Part shown: positions 11,264 through 19,113 of the stretch, piece after piece
Layout: every line of letters starts with the position of its first letter
Numbering within the stretch: the stretch's first letter is position 1
Assembly: GCA_030145205.1 (NCBI GenBank)
Contig: JAQYVZ010000014.1
Span: forward strand, 16,278 to 80,277
Direction: 5' to 3'
Length of the DNA: 64,000 nt
DNA from: Desulfuromonadales bacterium
GTDB taxonomy: Bacteria; Desulfobacterota; Desulfuromonadia; Desulfuromonadales; BM103
Notes under the pieces: generated by a model
What the model saw: only the letters and a program-made list of their open reading frames with translations
Told to the model about the DNA's origin: nothing
The model's database searches: none
Translations under genes and position numbers: made by a program

Positions 11264-11641
11264 TTAGGAAGGTTGTCCAGTTGCTTCGCTCTTTAATAAA
11301 CATACTATCGGGTACAATTCTTCTGGTGTAAGACCGATAAATTGCAAGCCGGCACCGGTCGGGTATTCAGGCTTAACCGGGTTGTCATCATGATTAATCC
11401 ACGCAACACGTGCATCGCAAGAGAGTGTTTTTTCCTCTTGTCCCGGAATAAAAAATTGTAGTTTTACATTGTCACCAACATCGAATGGACATGTTGTCGT
11501 GAGAAAAACCCCCCCAGCACTTAAATCTACGCTATCACCTGTAAGTAACTTAGTTTGGTGGACACCGTAGGAAACTCTTATCACCACTTTAACCCGAACA
11601 CTGGACCGTTTTTCATTTGTCCCCTTATCAAGCGGTTGCAT
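11264..11641 (-). CDS. PilZ domain protein (c-di-GMP receptor)
   Basis: 125 residues forming a single PilZ domain. The c-di-GMP-binding signature is present: an arginine cluster EKRSSVRVKV near the N-terminus and DLSAGG (the D/N-x-S-x-x-G motif) about 30 residues later. It probably transmits c-di-GMP level to motility, surface or secretion machinery. The ATG at 11641 with GAGGA upstream is preferred over a GTG at 11656, which overlaps that site. The start lies inside a 45-codon ORF (11628-11765) in another frame, suggesting translational coupling. Confidence 0.88.
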   Translation of the reverse strand: MQPLDKGTNEKRSSVRVKVVIRVSYGVHQTKLLTGDSVDLSAGGVFLTTTCPFDVGDNVKLQFFIPGQEEKTLSCDARVAWINHDDNPVKPEYPTGAGLQFIGLTPEELYPIVCLLKSEATGQPS

Positions 11642-11765
11642 TGTAGGGTTCCTCACATTTGGAAAGAATGTATTCCATCAAACAAATGCCTGCTATTACA
11701 TCCAATAAAACTTGCCAAAACTGAACAAGCCACGCACAGTCGGGTAGATTGCTTGCGGCCATCAT
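11628..11765 (-). CDS. Small membrane protein ORF overlapping pilZ start
   Basis: A 45-codon ORF beginning ATG ATG GCC with a strong GGGAGGATGA site and ending 14 bases inside the PilZ gene. It encodes one hydrophobic helix (WLVQFWQVLLDVIAGICLME) flanked by short polar ends. A sigma70 promoter with a perfect -10 lies about 50 bases upstream. Site quality and overlap suggest a real small protein or a leader peptide coupling translation to PilZ. No homolog is recognised. Confidence 0.5.
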   Translation of the reverse strand: MMAASNLPDCAWLVQFWQVLLDVIAGICLMEYILSKCEEPYNATA

Positions 11766-11816
11766 TCATCCTCCCTCTATACTCCAGAGGCCTGTATACA
11801 TAAGGTAGCATCGATC

Positions 11817-11844
11817 ATTATACCTAGTTCGGGGTCGAGGTCAA
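11817..11844 (-). promoter_or_regulatory. Strong sigma70 promoter for small ORF-pilZ transcript
   Basis: On the minus strand TTGACC (11839-11844), a 16-base spacer and a perfect TATAAT (11817-11822) precede the small ORF and PilZ gene. Confidence 0.65.
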
Positions 11845-11998
11845 AGTGTAGTGCCTTTTGTTTATCCTTCTGCATTGATTGGAGAGTGTTGGTTTATGAT
11901 AAATGCGAGATTATTATAGACCCTGCAATCTAGGAACGACAAAAGTATCCTGCCAGTGGTGACAAATAAGAATGGTCCCTTCAGAGCTGTGAGCCAGG

Positions 11999-12175
11999 CT
12001 ATTCTTTCATCAATGAGAGGTCCCGTCCACCCAGAGGACTGTTCTTGTGAAAGTTTTCGGCGTTTTTGAAGGCCCAGTTATTATCCCGTTCTGCATGACA
12101 TGAAAGGCATGCAAATTCCACTGAAATGAAATTCCTGGTAAACGTGGAACGTCTACCTTTCTCTTCAATGGGCAT
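11999..12175 (-). CDS. 58-residue protein with one c-type heme motif (possible cytochrome remnant)
   Basis: The ORF starts ATG with AAGGAGAGCCACC upstream and encodes 58 residues with a single heme-attachment motif CLSCH at residues 23-27, in the context VEFACLSCHAERDNNWAFKNAENFHK. That context resembles multiheme c-type cytochromes, where W-A and F-H follow the heme site. No signal peptide is present, so as written it could not be exported for heme attachment. It may be a remnant of a longer cytochrome or a cytoplasmic metal-binding protein. It starts 40 bases downstream of the QueG-like gene and may share its transcript. Confidence 0.55.
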   Translation of the reverse strand: MPIEEKGRRSTFTRNFISVEFACLSCHAERDNNWAFKNAENFHKNSPLGGRDLSLMKE

Positions 12176-12215
12176 GGTGGCTCTCCTTTGGTGCGACAGG
12201 TCTCTTTAGGGAAAA

Positions 12216-13073
12216 TTATTTTAGAGGGTTTTGTGCTTCACACGGAATCTTGACCTGGCAGAGACCGCAAGGGGTGTCGCCAGTGCCGTAATGCTCATGG
12301 ACATAAGGGGCGGTCACCTTGCGGATATAGTTGAAACAGGCCGGTTTGTCATGCCCCTCCGGTGTAATCGCATCCACGGGACAGCGCTGCATGCAGGCGC
12401 CACAGGTCCCCTTGGCATACCAGAGGCACCAGTCCTGATGCCCCGCGTAAGGGCGCGGTGTCTCCCCAAGCGTGATTTTTGCCACGACTGACCCGAAGCG
12501 GACCGCCTTGCCGACCGGCGTGATCAGGCCGTCGGATAAGCCGAAGGTGCCATGTCCGGCGATCCAGGCGATGTGGCGTTCCGACCAGTTTGAGGCGATG
12601 CCGAAGCGGGCGCTTTTTTGATAGGCAAACTCGCTCAGGCGTTCTGGCGCTACGGCCGGATGGCCAGACTCAGTCAGCTGTTCAGCCAGATGCAGGCGCA
12701 GGGCACAGTTGAAATGTTCGCCGTGAAAGCGCGAGCGCGCCCAGCGCTCAGCAGGAACCTCGGTGGCTTGACGTTGCTCCAGGCGCGTTGCTTCAGTCTG
12801 GGGGAGCACGTAGCTGATCACGGTGAGTTGAGCCGCATCAACTGAGATATCGGGATGGGCCTGCTCAAAGGCTTCAAGTGGCGTCCAGTAGAAGGGGCCG
12901 ATATCCTGCTTCAGTGTGGCGAACAAAGGGTCGTCGCCACGAGCGTAGCCGACCAGGGGTTCACCCCAGGCGGGCTCATTGGCCGCGTTGCGCAGGCTGT
13001 TGGCCGATGATGCGCAGAAGTTGCGAATGGTTGTTTCAACCCAGCTCTTGTCGAGAAATTGGGGCCTGGTCAC
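12216..13073 (-). CDS. QueG-like 4Fe-4S protein (epoxyqueuosine reductase related)
   Basis: 285 residues related to QueG-type reductases. The C-terminal part has a ferredoxin-like double cluster: CGACMQRCPVDAI, a later cysteine in KPAC, then CGLCQVKIPCE. The N-terminal part has the substrate domain found in QueG-like and 4Fe-4S reductase proteins (SNWSERHIAWIAGHGTFGLSDGLITP). True QueG reduces epoxyqueuosine in tRNA; this protein may be a paralog with another substrate. The start is taken as GTG at 13073 because GAGGAGG lies six bases upstream, whereas an ATG at 13094 has no site. Confidence 0.75.
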   Translation of the reverse strand: MTRPQFLDKSWVETTIRNFCASSANSLRNAANEPAWGEPLVGYARGDDPLFATLKQDIGPFYWTPLEAFEQAHPDISVDAAQLTVISYVLPQTEATRLEQRQATEVPAERWARSRFHGEHFNCALRLHLAEQLTESGHPAVAPERLSEFAYQKSARFGIASNWSERHIAWIAGHGTFGLSDGLITPVGKAVRFGSVVAKITLGETPRPYAGHQDWCLWYAKGTCGACMQRCPVDAITPEGHDKPACFNYIRKVTAPYVHEHYGTGDTPCGLCQVKIPCEAQNPLK

Positions 13074-13133
13074 GCTCTGCCTCCTCAAGGTCATTCCGAG
13101 ATCAATTCATGACGCCTGCCAATGCGCGGGACA

Positions 13134-14342
13134 TCAAGGCAGACGGGTGTTCAGCGGCTCTTTTTTCAGACTGGAGCGCAAAACCAGGTAGCCGGCAAGG
13201 CCGGCAGCCAGGGAGCCGATGAGAATGCCCAGACGCTCATCGAAGATCAGGTTGACGCCCGTTTCTTCAAAGGCGAGCGAGCCGATAAATAAGCTCATGG
13301 TGAAGCCGATGCCGCACAGCATGGCGGTACCGTACAGGGTGCTCCAGGACATCCCGTTCGGCAGTTTGGTCAATTTCAGGACGATGCCCAGCCAGCAAAA
13401 GGCGAACACGCCGAGCTGTTTGCCGAAAAACAGACCGACGGCAACGCCGAGTGAGACGCCGTGCAGCAATTGCTCGAGACCGACTCCCTCGAAATTGATG
13501 CCGGCATTGCAGAACGCGAAGATGGGGAGAATGACAAAGGCCACCATCGGATGTAGATCGTGTTCCATGCTTTTCAAGGGGGACCCCTCTGCTTCTTTCG
13601 GTGATTGCATGGGGATGAACATCGCCAGAACAACACCAGTCAAAGTCGCATGAACTCCCGATTTCAGCAGCGCGATCCACATGACCACGCCGATGGCCAC
13701 GTAGAAACCTTTTTCGGCGACGCCGGTTTTGTTGAGAATAAACAGGACAACAATGCAGCCGGCGGCGATGATCAGTGCCGTCAGTGAGATGTTGTTGGTG
13801 TAGAACAGGGCGATGATCAGGATCGCGCCAATGTCGTCAAAAATGGCCAGCGAGGTCAAAAAGACCTTCAGGCTGCCCGGAACTTTTGAGCCGAGCAGCG
13901 CCAGCACACCGAGGGCAAATGCAATATCGGTGGCTGCCGGGATGGCCCAGCCTTTCAAGGCCACGGGGTCTTCCAAGTTGAACAGGATATAGCAGAGGGC
14001 CGGGATCACCATGCCGCCCACGGCGCCCAACCCCGGCAGGATGATGTTCCGCTTGTCCGCCAGCTCTCCTTCCAGAAACTCTCGTTTCAGTTCCAGTCCG
14101 ACCAGGAAGAAAAAAATCGCCATGAATCCGTCATTAACCCAAAGCAGTAAGGGTTTTGACAGTTTAAGTGCGCCGATCTGGATGGCAACGGTTGTATCGA
14201 TCAGCAGTTCATACAGGTAGGCAAACGGCGAGTTCGCCAGGAGAATGGCGAGCAATGCGGCACCGAAGAGTAGCATCCCTCCCGCAGATTCCTGTTGCAA
14301 AAAAGTCTGCAGAAAATTGTTGTTCGACGTGGGACGGTTCAT
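13134..14342 (-). CDS. nhaA: Na+/H+ antiporter NhaA
   Basis: A 402-residue integral membrane antiporter that exports Na+ (or Li+) in exchange for protons and supports pH and salt homeostasis. The transport-site residues are conserved: D139 in PAATDIAFALG and D169-D170 in SLAIFDDIGAI; a GKQLGVF lysine motif appears in the C-terminal half. About twelve hydrophobic segments are visible, and length fits the family. The start ATG has AAGGACCATCA upstream. It appears monocistronic. Confidence 0.96.
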   Translation of the reverse strand: MNRPTSNNNFLQTFLQQESAGGMLLFGAALLAILLANSPFAYLYELLIDTTVAIQIGALKLSKPLLLWVNDGFMAIFFFLVGLELKREFLEGELADKRNIILPGLGAVGGMVIPALCYILFNLEDPVALKGWAIPAATDIAFALGVLALLGSKVPGSLKVFLTSLAIFDDIGAILIIALFYTNNISLTALIIAAGCIVVLFILNKTGVAEKGFYVAIGVVMWIALLKSGVHATLTGVVLAMFIPMQSPKEAEGSPLKSMEHDLHPMVAFVILPIFAFCNAGINFEGVGLEQLLHGVSLGVAVGLFFGKQLGVFAFCWLGIVLKLTKLPNGMSWSTLYGTAMLCGIGFTMSLFIGSLAFEETGVNLIFDERLGILIGSLAAGLAGYLVLRSSLKKEPLNTRLP

Positions 14343-14493
14343 TGATGGTCCTTGTGAGTCCTCTGCGCAGATAGTTTCAGTTTACCGGTTGGTGCGTCAA
14401 TTTGCAAAATGCTGGAAGAAATCAAGAAAAGGATGGGGTGTAAAATGGGTCCATGCAAAACGGTGAGCAATAGATTCCTTTCGTTGGCTTTAA

Positions 14494-15009
14494 TCATGGC
14501 TTTTTCCAGAGGCCCAATCCTTTCTGCCGGGCCAGCTTTTCTGCCTCGAAAAAGTCCTCTTTCATGCTGAAATCAAAACGTCGGAAGACGGTTGCCAGCC
14601 CCTGCTCCAGCAACAGGCGGTTAAGCATGCGGCCATCGGGAAGGTAGACGTAGGCCAGCAGCCGGCCGTGTCGGTCGTAGCGAGTTGTGCCGGGAGTCAG
14701 AGTTACAGTTCGACGCTTTGCCTGGCGGATGCCGAAGCGGGTGGCCTGACGGGCGATGTCGCGTAGCCGGTGTGGCGGGATCTGCCACTGGCGATAGAAG
14801 TCGTCGCGGTCCGAGGCCCGTTTTTCCGGCGTATCAATGCCAAGCAGGCGCACTTTACCGACACCGTCGATCTCGAGGGTGTCGCCGTCGTAAACCCAGC
14901 TGACGCTCCCTTGAAGTGCCGGTTCGGTCGCGAAAACCGTCGCCGGCAGGAACAGCAGCAGAAACAGACCGAGCAGTAGGCAAATGTGGCGGTAGAGCGG
15001 GGCTCGCAT
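14494..15009 (-). CDS. Secreted thermonuclease (SNase) family protein
   Basis: 171 residues: signal peptide (about 1-27, ending ATVFA), then a staphylococcal-nuclease fold. The Ca2+ and catalytic residues are visible in VYDGDTLEI, VRLLGIDTPE (R54, D59, E62) and RYDRHGRLLAYVYLPDGRMLN. Expected to cut DNA or RNA outside the cytoplasm, or to act as a nuclease-fold protein in the envelope. It is the last gene of the apparent rrf2-cysK-larE transcript, 2 bases after the preceding membrane protein gene. Confidence 0.9.
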   Translation of the reverse strand: MRAPLYRHICLLLGLFLLLFLPATVFATEPALQGSVSWVYDGDTLEIDGVGKVRLLGIDTPEKRASDRDDFYRQWQIPPHRLRDIARQATRFGIRQAKRRTVTLTPGTTRYDRHGRLLAYVYLPDGRMLNRLLLEQGLATVFRRFDFSMKEDFFEAEKLARQKGLGLWKKP

Positions 15010-15011
15010 GT

Positions 15012-15437
15012 CTAGTTGCGGCCCCAGAGGAGACGGCTGAAGATGCCGGTGACCAGGCCCCAGACCAGGTTGTAGACGACAATGAAGAGGGCGGCAAAGT
15101 CACCCAGGTTCATGCAGAGCATGCCCTGCTGGGTCCAGTAAGGTGCGATTACGAAAAGCTGAACCACACTCAACAGAAGGCTGACCCAGAGTGCTTTACG
15201 GGTCCAGTGCCGACGGGACGAGCGTGCGCCGACCGTGATGAAATAGACCAGGCCCCAGAGTCCACCCCAGATCAGTTGAGGGTAGAGCCAGGTTGTAGTG
15301 AAGGTCGGCGCGAGACGGACGTTGAGGAGGTTGGGAAGACCCCAACTGCCGGAAAGCCAGGAAGCGGTGGCGCTGCCGAGTCCGCCGAGCAGGCCGGCGC
15401 AGAAGCAGATGCACATGAGTGTCATGGTGCGGTTCAT
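15012..15437 (-). CDS. Hypothetical four-TM membrane protein
   Basis: 141 residues with about four transmembrane segments (MTLMCICFCAGLLGGLGSATA, LYPQLIWGGLWGLVYFITVG, ALWVSLLLSVVQLFVIAPYW, FAALFIVVYNLVWGLVTGIF). No named family recognised. It sits between larE and the nuclease gene with tight spacing to the latter, so it is probably co-transcribed with them. A role linked to sulfur metabolism is only a positional guess. Confidence 0.75.
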   Translation of the reverse strand: MNRTMTLMCICFCAGLLGGLGSATASWLSGSWGLPNLLNVRLAPTFTTTWLYPQLIWGGLWGLVYFITVGARSSRRHWTRKALWVSLLLSVVQLFVIAPYWTQQGMLCMNLGDFAALFIVVYNLVWGLVTGIFSRLLWGRN

Positions 15438-15482
15438 CAGACCCTCTCGAGAGATAGAGGAAAGAACCCTTAGGACGTCGCG

Positions 15483-16289
15483 CTACAGATTCTCGTTCAA
15501 GCTGCCGGTTCGGTAGCCCTGCAGATCGAGGGCAACATAGGTGAATCCGGCGGCCTTGAATGCGGCGAGCAAGTCGGCTCGGAGTCCATCTTTCATGATT
15601 CCGGGCATTTCGTCAAGATGAACTTCGATTCGGGCCATGTCGCCATGATAACGGACCCGGAAGGTCCGGAAGCCTCTTTGCCGTAGAAATTCTTCGCATT
15701 TTTCGACCTGCTGCAGTCGCTCGTTGGTGATGCGGGTGCCATAAGGGAAGCGGGAGGCGAGACAGGCCAGTGCGGGTTTGTCGGCTGTCGCCAGTCCACG
15801 CTGGCGACTCAACTCCCGGATGTCGCCCTTGGTCAGTCTGGCGTCGAGCAGGGGGGAGCCGATCTTTAACTCTTCCAGTGCTTTGCGGCCTGGGCGGTAG
15901 TCATCCAGATCATCGAGATTGGAACCGTCCAGCAGGTCGGTGAACCCTGCAGCGCATGCCTGCTCACGGAGTCGCGTAAAGAGGTGCTGTTTGCAGTGGT
16001 AGCAGCGCAACGGCGGGTTGTCGGCGACGTCGTCCAATTCGAGCGGGTTGCAGTCAACGATCACCTGCCGGACACCGAGGGTCGCGGCCAGGGCCGCGCT
16101 GGATTTAATTTCTTGAGTGGGGAAGATAGGGGCGGCTGCCGTCAGTGCCAGCAGGCACTCCCGACCAAAGACTTCTGCTGCGACGGCCAGCAGGAAGGTG
16201 GAATCCACCCCGCCGGAAAAGGCCACAGCGACTTTGTCGTAGCGAGACAGGAGTTTTTTGAGCTGTGCCAGTTTCTGTGCCGGGTTCAT
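15483..16289 (-). CDS. larE: ATP-dependent sacrificial sulfur transferase LarE
   Basis: 268 residues of the PP-loop LarE family. The ATP-binding SGGVDS is at residues 25-30, and RCYHCK at 95-100 matches the family. C176 in PALACLASRFPYGT corresponds to the cysteine whose sulfur is given up in characterised LarE. Known LarE donates sulfur to make the nickel-pincer cofactor of lactate racemase with LarB and LarC, neither of which is adjacent here. The position after cysK suggests a link with cysteine or sulfur supply. A perfect 10-bp hairpin lies just before the start. Confidence 0.92.
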   Translation of the reverse strand: MNPAQKLAQLKKLLSRYDKVAVAFSGGVDSTFLLAVAAEVFGRECLLALTAAAPIFPTQEIKSSAALAATLGVRQVIVDCNPLELDDVADNPPLRCYHCKQHLFTRLREQACAAGFTDLLDGSNLDDLDDYRPGRKALEELKIGSPLLDARLTKGDIRELSRQRGLATADKPALACLASRFPYGTRITNERLQQVEKCEEFLRQRGFRTFRVRYHGDMARIEVHLDEMPGIMKDGLRADLLAAFKAAGFTYVALDLQGYRTGSLNENL

Positions 16290-16296
16290 AAGTAAA

Positions 16297-16320
16297 GCGC
16301 CTCCGGGTAACCGGAGGCGC
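16297..16320 (-). terminator. Strong hairpin between cysK and larE
   Basis: A perfect 10-bp GC-rich stem GCGCCTCCGG/CCGGAGGCGC with a four-base loop lies between the cysK stop and larE start. On the minus strand it is followed only by TTTACTT, so it may attenuate or protect a processed 3' end rather than terminate fully, and it could also occlude the larE start region. Confidence 0.5.
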
Positions 16321-16339
16321 AGTGTTGGTCGGAACGGGA

Positions 16340-17251
16340 CTAGTCGAAGATGCCGGTGCTGAGGTAGCGCTCACCAGTATCGCAGAGGATGGTCACGACC
16401 TGTTTGCCGGGACCGAGCTTTTCGGCGATCTGGCGGGCAACAAAAACGTTCGCTCCGGCTGAAATGCCGACGAACACCCCTTCGTTGCGTGCCAGGTCGC
16501 GGGTAGTCTGCATGGCATCGTCGTTGCTCACAGTGACCACGTCCTGGTAGATGTTGGTGTCGAGAACGTCGGGGACAAAGCCGGCTCCGATCCCTTGGAT
16601 CTTGTGTGGCCCCGGGTCGCCGCCGGAGAGGATCGCAGAGTCTTCCGGTTCAACAGCAACCACCAGAGTGTCCGGGTTATTTTGCTTCAGGACCTGACCA
16701 ACGCCGGTAATGGAGCCGCCGGTACCGACGCCGGCAATAAACGCGTCCACCTGTCCGTCGAGGTCACGCAGAATTTCCGGGCCGGTGGTCTCGATGTGAA
16801 CTTGCGGATTCGCCAGATTCTTGAACTGCTGTGGCATGAAAGCGCCACGTTCGTCGGCAATCTGCTCCGCTTTCTCAATAGCGCCGCGCATCCCTTGCGC
16901 GCCAGGAGTCAGGATCAGTTCCGCACCAAATGCGCCAAGCAGGCGGCGTCGCTCCTGCGACATGGTGTCCGGCATGGTCAGGATGACCTGGTAACCTTTG
17001 ACCGCACCCACCAGGGAGAGGCCAATGCCGGTGTTGCCACTGGTCGGTTCGACGATTGTGTCGCCCGGCTTGAGCAATCCGTCCTGCTCGGCCTGATTGA
17101 CCATAGCCAGGGCGATCCGGTCCTTGATGCTACCGCCGGGGTTGCAGCTCTCCATCTTGCCCCACAGGGTGGCAGAACCCGCCGGAGTTTTTAACTGGAC
17201 CAGAGGTGTATTGAAAATAAGGTCAAGTGGTGAGGAATATGTGTTGGACAT
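16340..17251 (-). CDS. cysK: Cysteine synthase A
   Basis: 303 residues of O-acetylserine sulfhydrylase, a PLP enzyme making cysteine from O-acetylserine and sulfide. The PLP lysine is K43 in NPGGSIKDR; SGNTG, GTGGSITG and GISAGAN match substrate- and phosphate-binding loops. The start ATG at 17251 has an ideal AAAGGAGTCGGT; the nine-residue extension to 17278 lacks support. It follows the Rrf2-type regulator by about 24 bases, an arrangement typical of CymR/IscR-like control of cysteine synthesis, and precedes larE. Confidence 0.97.
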   Translation of the reverse strand: MSNTYSSPLDLIFNTPLVQLKTPAGSATLWGKMESCNPGGSIKDRIALAMVNQAEQDGLLKPGDTIVEPTSGNTGIGLSLVGAVKGYQVILTMPDTMSQERRRLLGAFGAELILTPGAQGMRGAIEKAEQIADERGAFMPQQFKNLANPQVHIETTGPEILRDLDGQVDAFIAGVGTGGSITGVGQVLKQNNPDTLVVAVEPEDSAILSGGDPGPHKIQGIGAGFVPDVLDTNIYQDVVTVSNDDAMQTTRDLARNEGVFVGISAGANVFVARQIAEKLGPGKQVVTILCDTGERYLSTGIFD

Positions 17252-17274
17252 ACCGACTCCTTTGTGCTGGCGGC

Positions 17275-17742
17275 TCAAATGAAATACATGAAGCGGTGAT
17301 CCAACTCTTTCTCCATCCCCATGTCCTTGCCCTCGTCGCAGAGGTCTTTCAGGGTGATAGATGCGAGGTAATCGTTGAGCCGTCGGCTCGCCTCATCCCA
17401 CACTTTTTGGGTGACGCAGTGGTTGTCAAATTCACAGGTCTGCTTGCAGCCTTTGCCCGACCTCGCGCAATCGACCAGATTCATGTTGCCTTCGGCAGCA
17501 TCGAGGATTTCCTTAACGGTAATATCCTGAGGCTTGCGGGACAGGAAATAACCCCCCTGCGGGCCGCGCCGGCTTTTCAACAGGCCACCCTTTTTGAGGT
17601 CTTGAAAGATTTGTTCCAGGTAGCGTGGCGAAATATTCTGCCGACGGCTGATATTCTTGATCTGGGCCGGCAGTGTGCCGGAGTGGTAGGCCATGTCAAA
17701 CATTGCCCGAAGACCGTAGCGGCTTTTTGTCGATAGTCTCAT
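17275..17742 (-). CDS. Rrf2/IscR/CymR family transcriptional regulator
   Basis: 155 residues with an N-terminal winged helix (SRYGLRAMFDMAY ... SPRYLEQIFQDLKKGGLLKSRRGPQGGYFLSR), the hallmark of Rrf2. Cysteines C92, C99, C103 and C109 could bind an Fe-S cluster as in IscR, whose ligands lie in the same region, although adjacency to cysK is more like CymR, which responds to cysteine status. It probably autoregulates and controls cysK-larE through the palindrome at 17796-17816. The start has a good GGAGGTTATCACAG site. Confidence 0.92.
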   Translation of the reverse strand: MRLSTKSRYGLRAMFDMAYHSGTLPAQIKNISRRQNISPRYLEQIFQDLKKGGLLKSRRGPQGGYFLSRKPQDITVKEILDAAEGNMNLVDCARSGKGCKQTCEFDNHCVTQKVWDEASRRLNDYLASITLKDLCDEGKDMGMEKELDHRFMYFI

Positions 17743-17795
17743 CTGTGATAACCTCCATTTTCAGTTGCTTTTGTTGTAATAAACCTTATTCCTTG

Positions 17796-17816
17796 TGTCA
17801 AGAATATTTTTTGACA
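17796..17816. promoter_or_regulatory. Palindromic operator overlapping rrf2-cysK promoter
   Basis: The 21-bp perfect inverted repeat TGTCAA-N9-TTGACA has AATATT near its centre. Its left arm, read on the minus strand, is the -35 TTGACA of the rrf2-cysK transcript, with a -10-like TACAAC 17 bases on. It is a plausible binding site for the Rrf2 protein and would also face the divergent gene at 17935. Confidence 0.6.
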
Positions 17817-17934
17817 AAATGACTGACTCCACGAGGGTGTATGGCTTATAATTTCCACGTGTGTTTTCAGGGCTCAGTGTATTAAACCCTGTTCGGGTAA
17901 TAACAATCGTTGTGTCGAAGCCGGGGGTGGGACG

Positions 17935-18486
17935 ATGTCAAAAAGATTGCGTGACCGGTATCCGCTGGGGGGAATGCCGGCCGGGCTGATTTCCTGGTAC
18001 GCGCCGGGAAAACGCCCTGTTGCCCTCGTGACTTACTGGATGGCAATGGTTGGCGGAGAGATCCCTCGTCTGCGGGCCGCGTGGCCCGGACGTCGCGATC
18101 CCCGTTCCCTGTTTTGGTCCGGAGGGGATTTGGTTTTAAATATTCCGACCGGTCGTGACCTGCAGCTGGTCCACGCTTTGGTTGATACAGGAAGGCTCTG
18201 CTTTGATATCGAACAGGATTTGGGTCTGCCGGTCTTGGCCGCAGTTGCGGTCGAAGCCCCGCGCCTGGAGAGTTGCCCCGTGCAGCTGGAATGCCGCCGT
18301 GGCCAGGTTGATACCAGCCCGGTCGAGCCTGAAGTGTCCGCAGAGATTCTCCTGTTGCATCGCGGTGGTGAGATTGTCGACATGGCCGCTGATTTGAACC
18401 TCGCGGCATTGCAGCCGCTTCGCGTCCCTTCAGGATGTTCCTGGCCAGCGGGGGGCATCGATCAAAGCGAAGACATCGAAACTTGA
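17935..18486 (+). CDS. Flavin-reductase-like domain protein (tentative)
   Basis: 183 residues, no signal peptide. The N-terminal half (PAGLISWYAPGKRPVALVTYWMAM ... SLFWSGGDLVLNIPTG) matches the pattern of the flavin-reductase-like FMN-binding domain, where a strand motif ending in N-x-P contacts flavin. The C-terminal half is poorly recognisable. It is divergent from the rrf2-cysK operon and shares its regulatory gap, hinting at a redox or sulfur role. The start ATG follows a GGGGGTGGGACG purine stretch. Function is uncertain. Confidence 0.55.
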   Translation: MSKRLRDRYPLGGMPAGLISWYAPGKRPVALVTYWMAMVGGEIPRLRAAWPGRRDPRSLFWSGGDLVLNIPTGRDLQLVHALVDTGRLCFDIEQDLGLPVLAAVAVEAPRLESCPVQLECRRGQVDTSPVEPEVSAEILLLHRGGEIVDMAADLNLAALQPLRVPSGCSWPAGGIDQSEDIET

Positions 18487-18518
18487 AATAAAAAAAGACC
18501 GGTTGGGACCAACCGGTC
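18484..18518 (-). terminator. Intrinsic terminator of membrane protein gene
   Basis: The stem GACCGGTT/AACCGGTC (18497-18518) is followed on the minus strand by TTTTTTTATTTC. It terminates the gene at 18546-19019. Confidence 0.85.
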
Positions 18519-18545
18519 AGAAACGAATATCAAGAGGAGAGATGG

Positions 18546-19019
18546 TTATTCGTTGGACCCCGGCCAGCGCAGATTGTCGACGAACCTGGACAGGCCGAAA
18601 GTGATCATGAAACAGATAACGGAAACGGTCAGGCTGGCTGCAAAGGGGAGGAGAATGTACTTGTCGCCAAGGATTTCCCAGCAGAACATGACACCGGCCA
18701 CCCAGCCGAGAGTGAAGCTGACACCCACGACGTGTTTGACGATTTCCAGATAAATGACAAAGGAATAAACCGGATCGCCCGTGACAGCCAGGCTCGCGTC
18801 TTCAAGTTGCAGGCGGTGCTGAACCCCGTTGATAAACATCCGGCTGGCAACCCACATACAGAGGAAGAACATACCGGTGATCAACAGGTGCTTTGCCAGC
18901 AGGTTGGTGTTGTTGCCGTAGGAGAGAAATCCACCGGACAAGAAGACCAGCGTGGAAACAAAGGCGACCTGGAAGGGGCGCGCTGTTTTGCGAGTTGCGG
19001 TGGCGGGGCGATTTGACAT
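18546..19019 (-). CDS. Hypothetical four-TM membrane protein
   Basis: 157 residues with about four transmembrane helices (FQVAFVSTLVFLSGGFLSYG, HLLITGMFFLCMWVASRMFI, FVIYLEIVKHVVGVSFTLGWVAG, LLPFAASLTVSVICFMITFG). No family recognised. It has strong expression signals: AAGGAGAGAAGCCAT before the ATG, a near-consensus sigma70 promoter and its own terminator, so it is a well-defined monocistronic gene. Confidence 0.8.
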   Translation of the reverse strand: MSNRPATATRKTARPFQVAFVSTLVFLSGGFLSYGNNTNLLAKHLLITGMFFLCMWVASRMFINGVQHRLQLEDASLAVTGDPVYSFVIYLEIVKHVVGVSFTLGWVAGVMFCWEILGDKYILLPFAASLTVSVICFMITFGLSRFVDNLRWPGSNE

Positions 19020-19073
19020 ATGGCTTCTCTCCTTACGAAAGAGTTCGGCCTCAAGACTTTTTAGCTCAAGTAA

Positions 19074-19102
19074 ATTATCTGTAAAACAAGCAAAACAGTC
19101 AA
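19074..19102 (-). promoter_or_regulatory. Near-consensus sigma70 promoter for membrane protein gene
   Basis: On the minus strand TTGACT (19097-19102), an exact 17-base spacer and GATAAT (19074-19079) lie about 55 bases upstream of the start. Confidence 0.65.
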
Positions 19103-19113
19103 GTTAAATTTCT

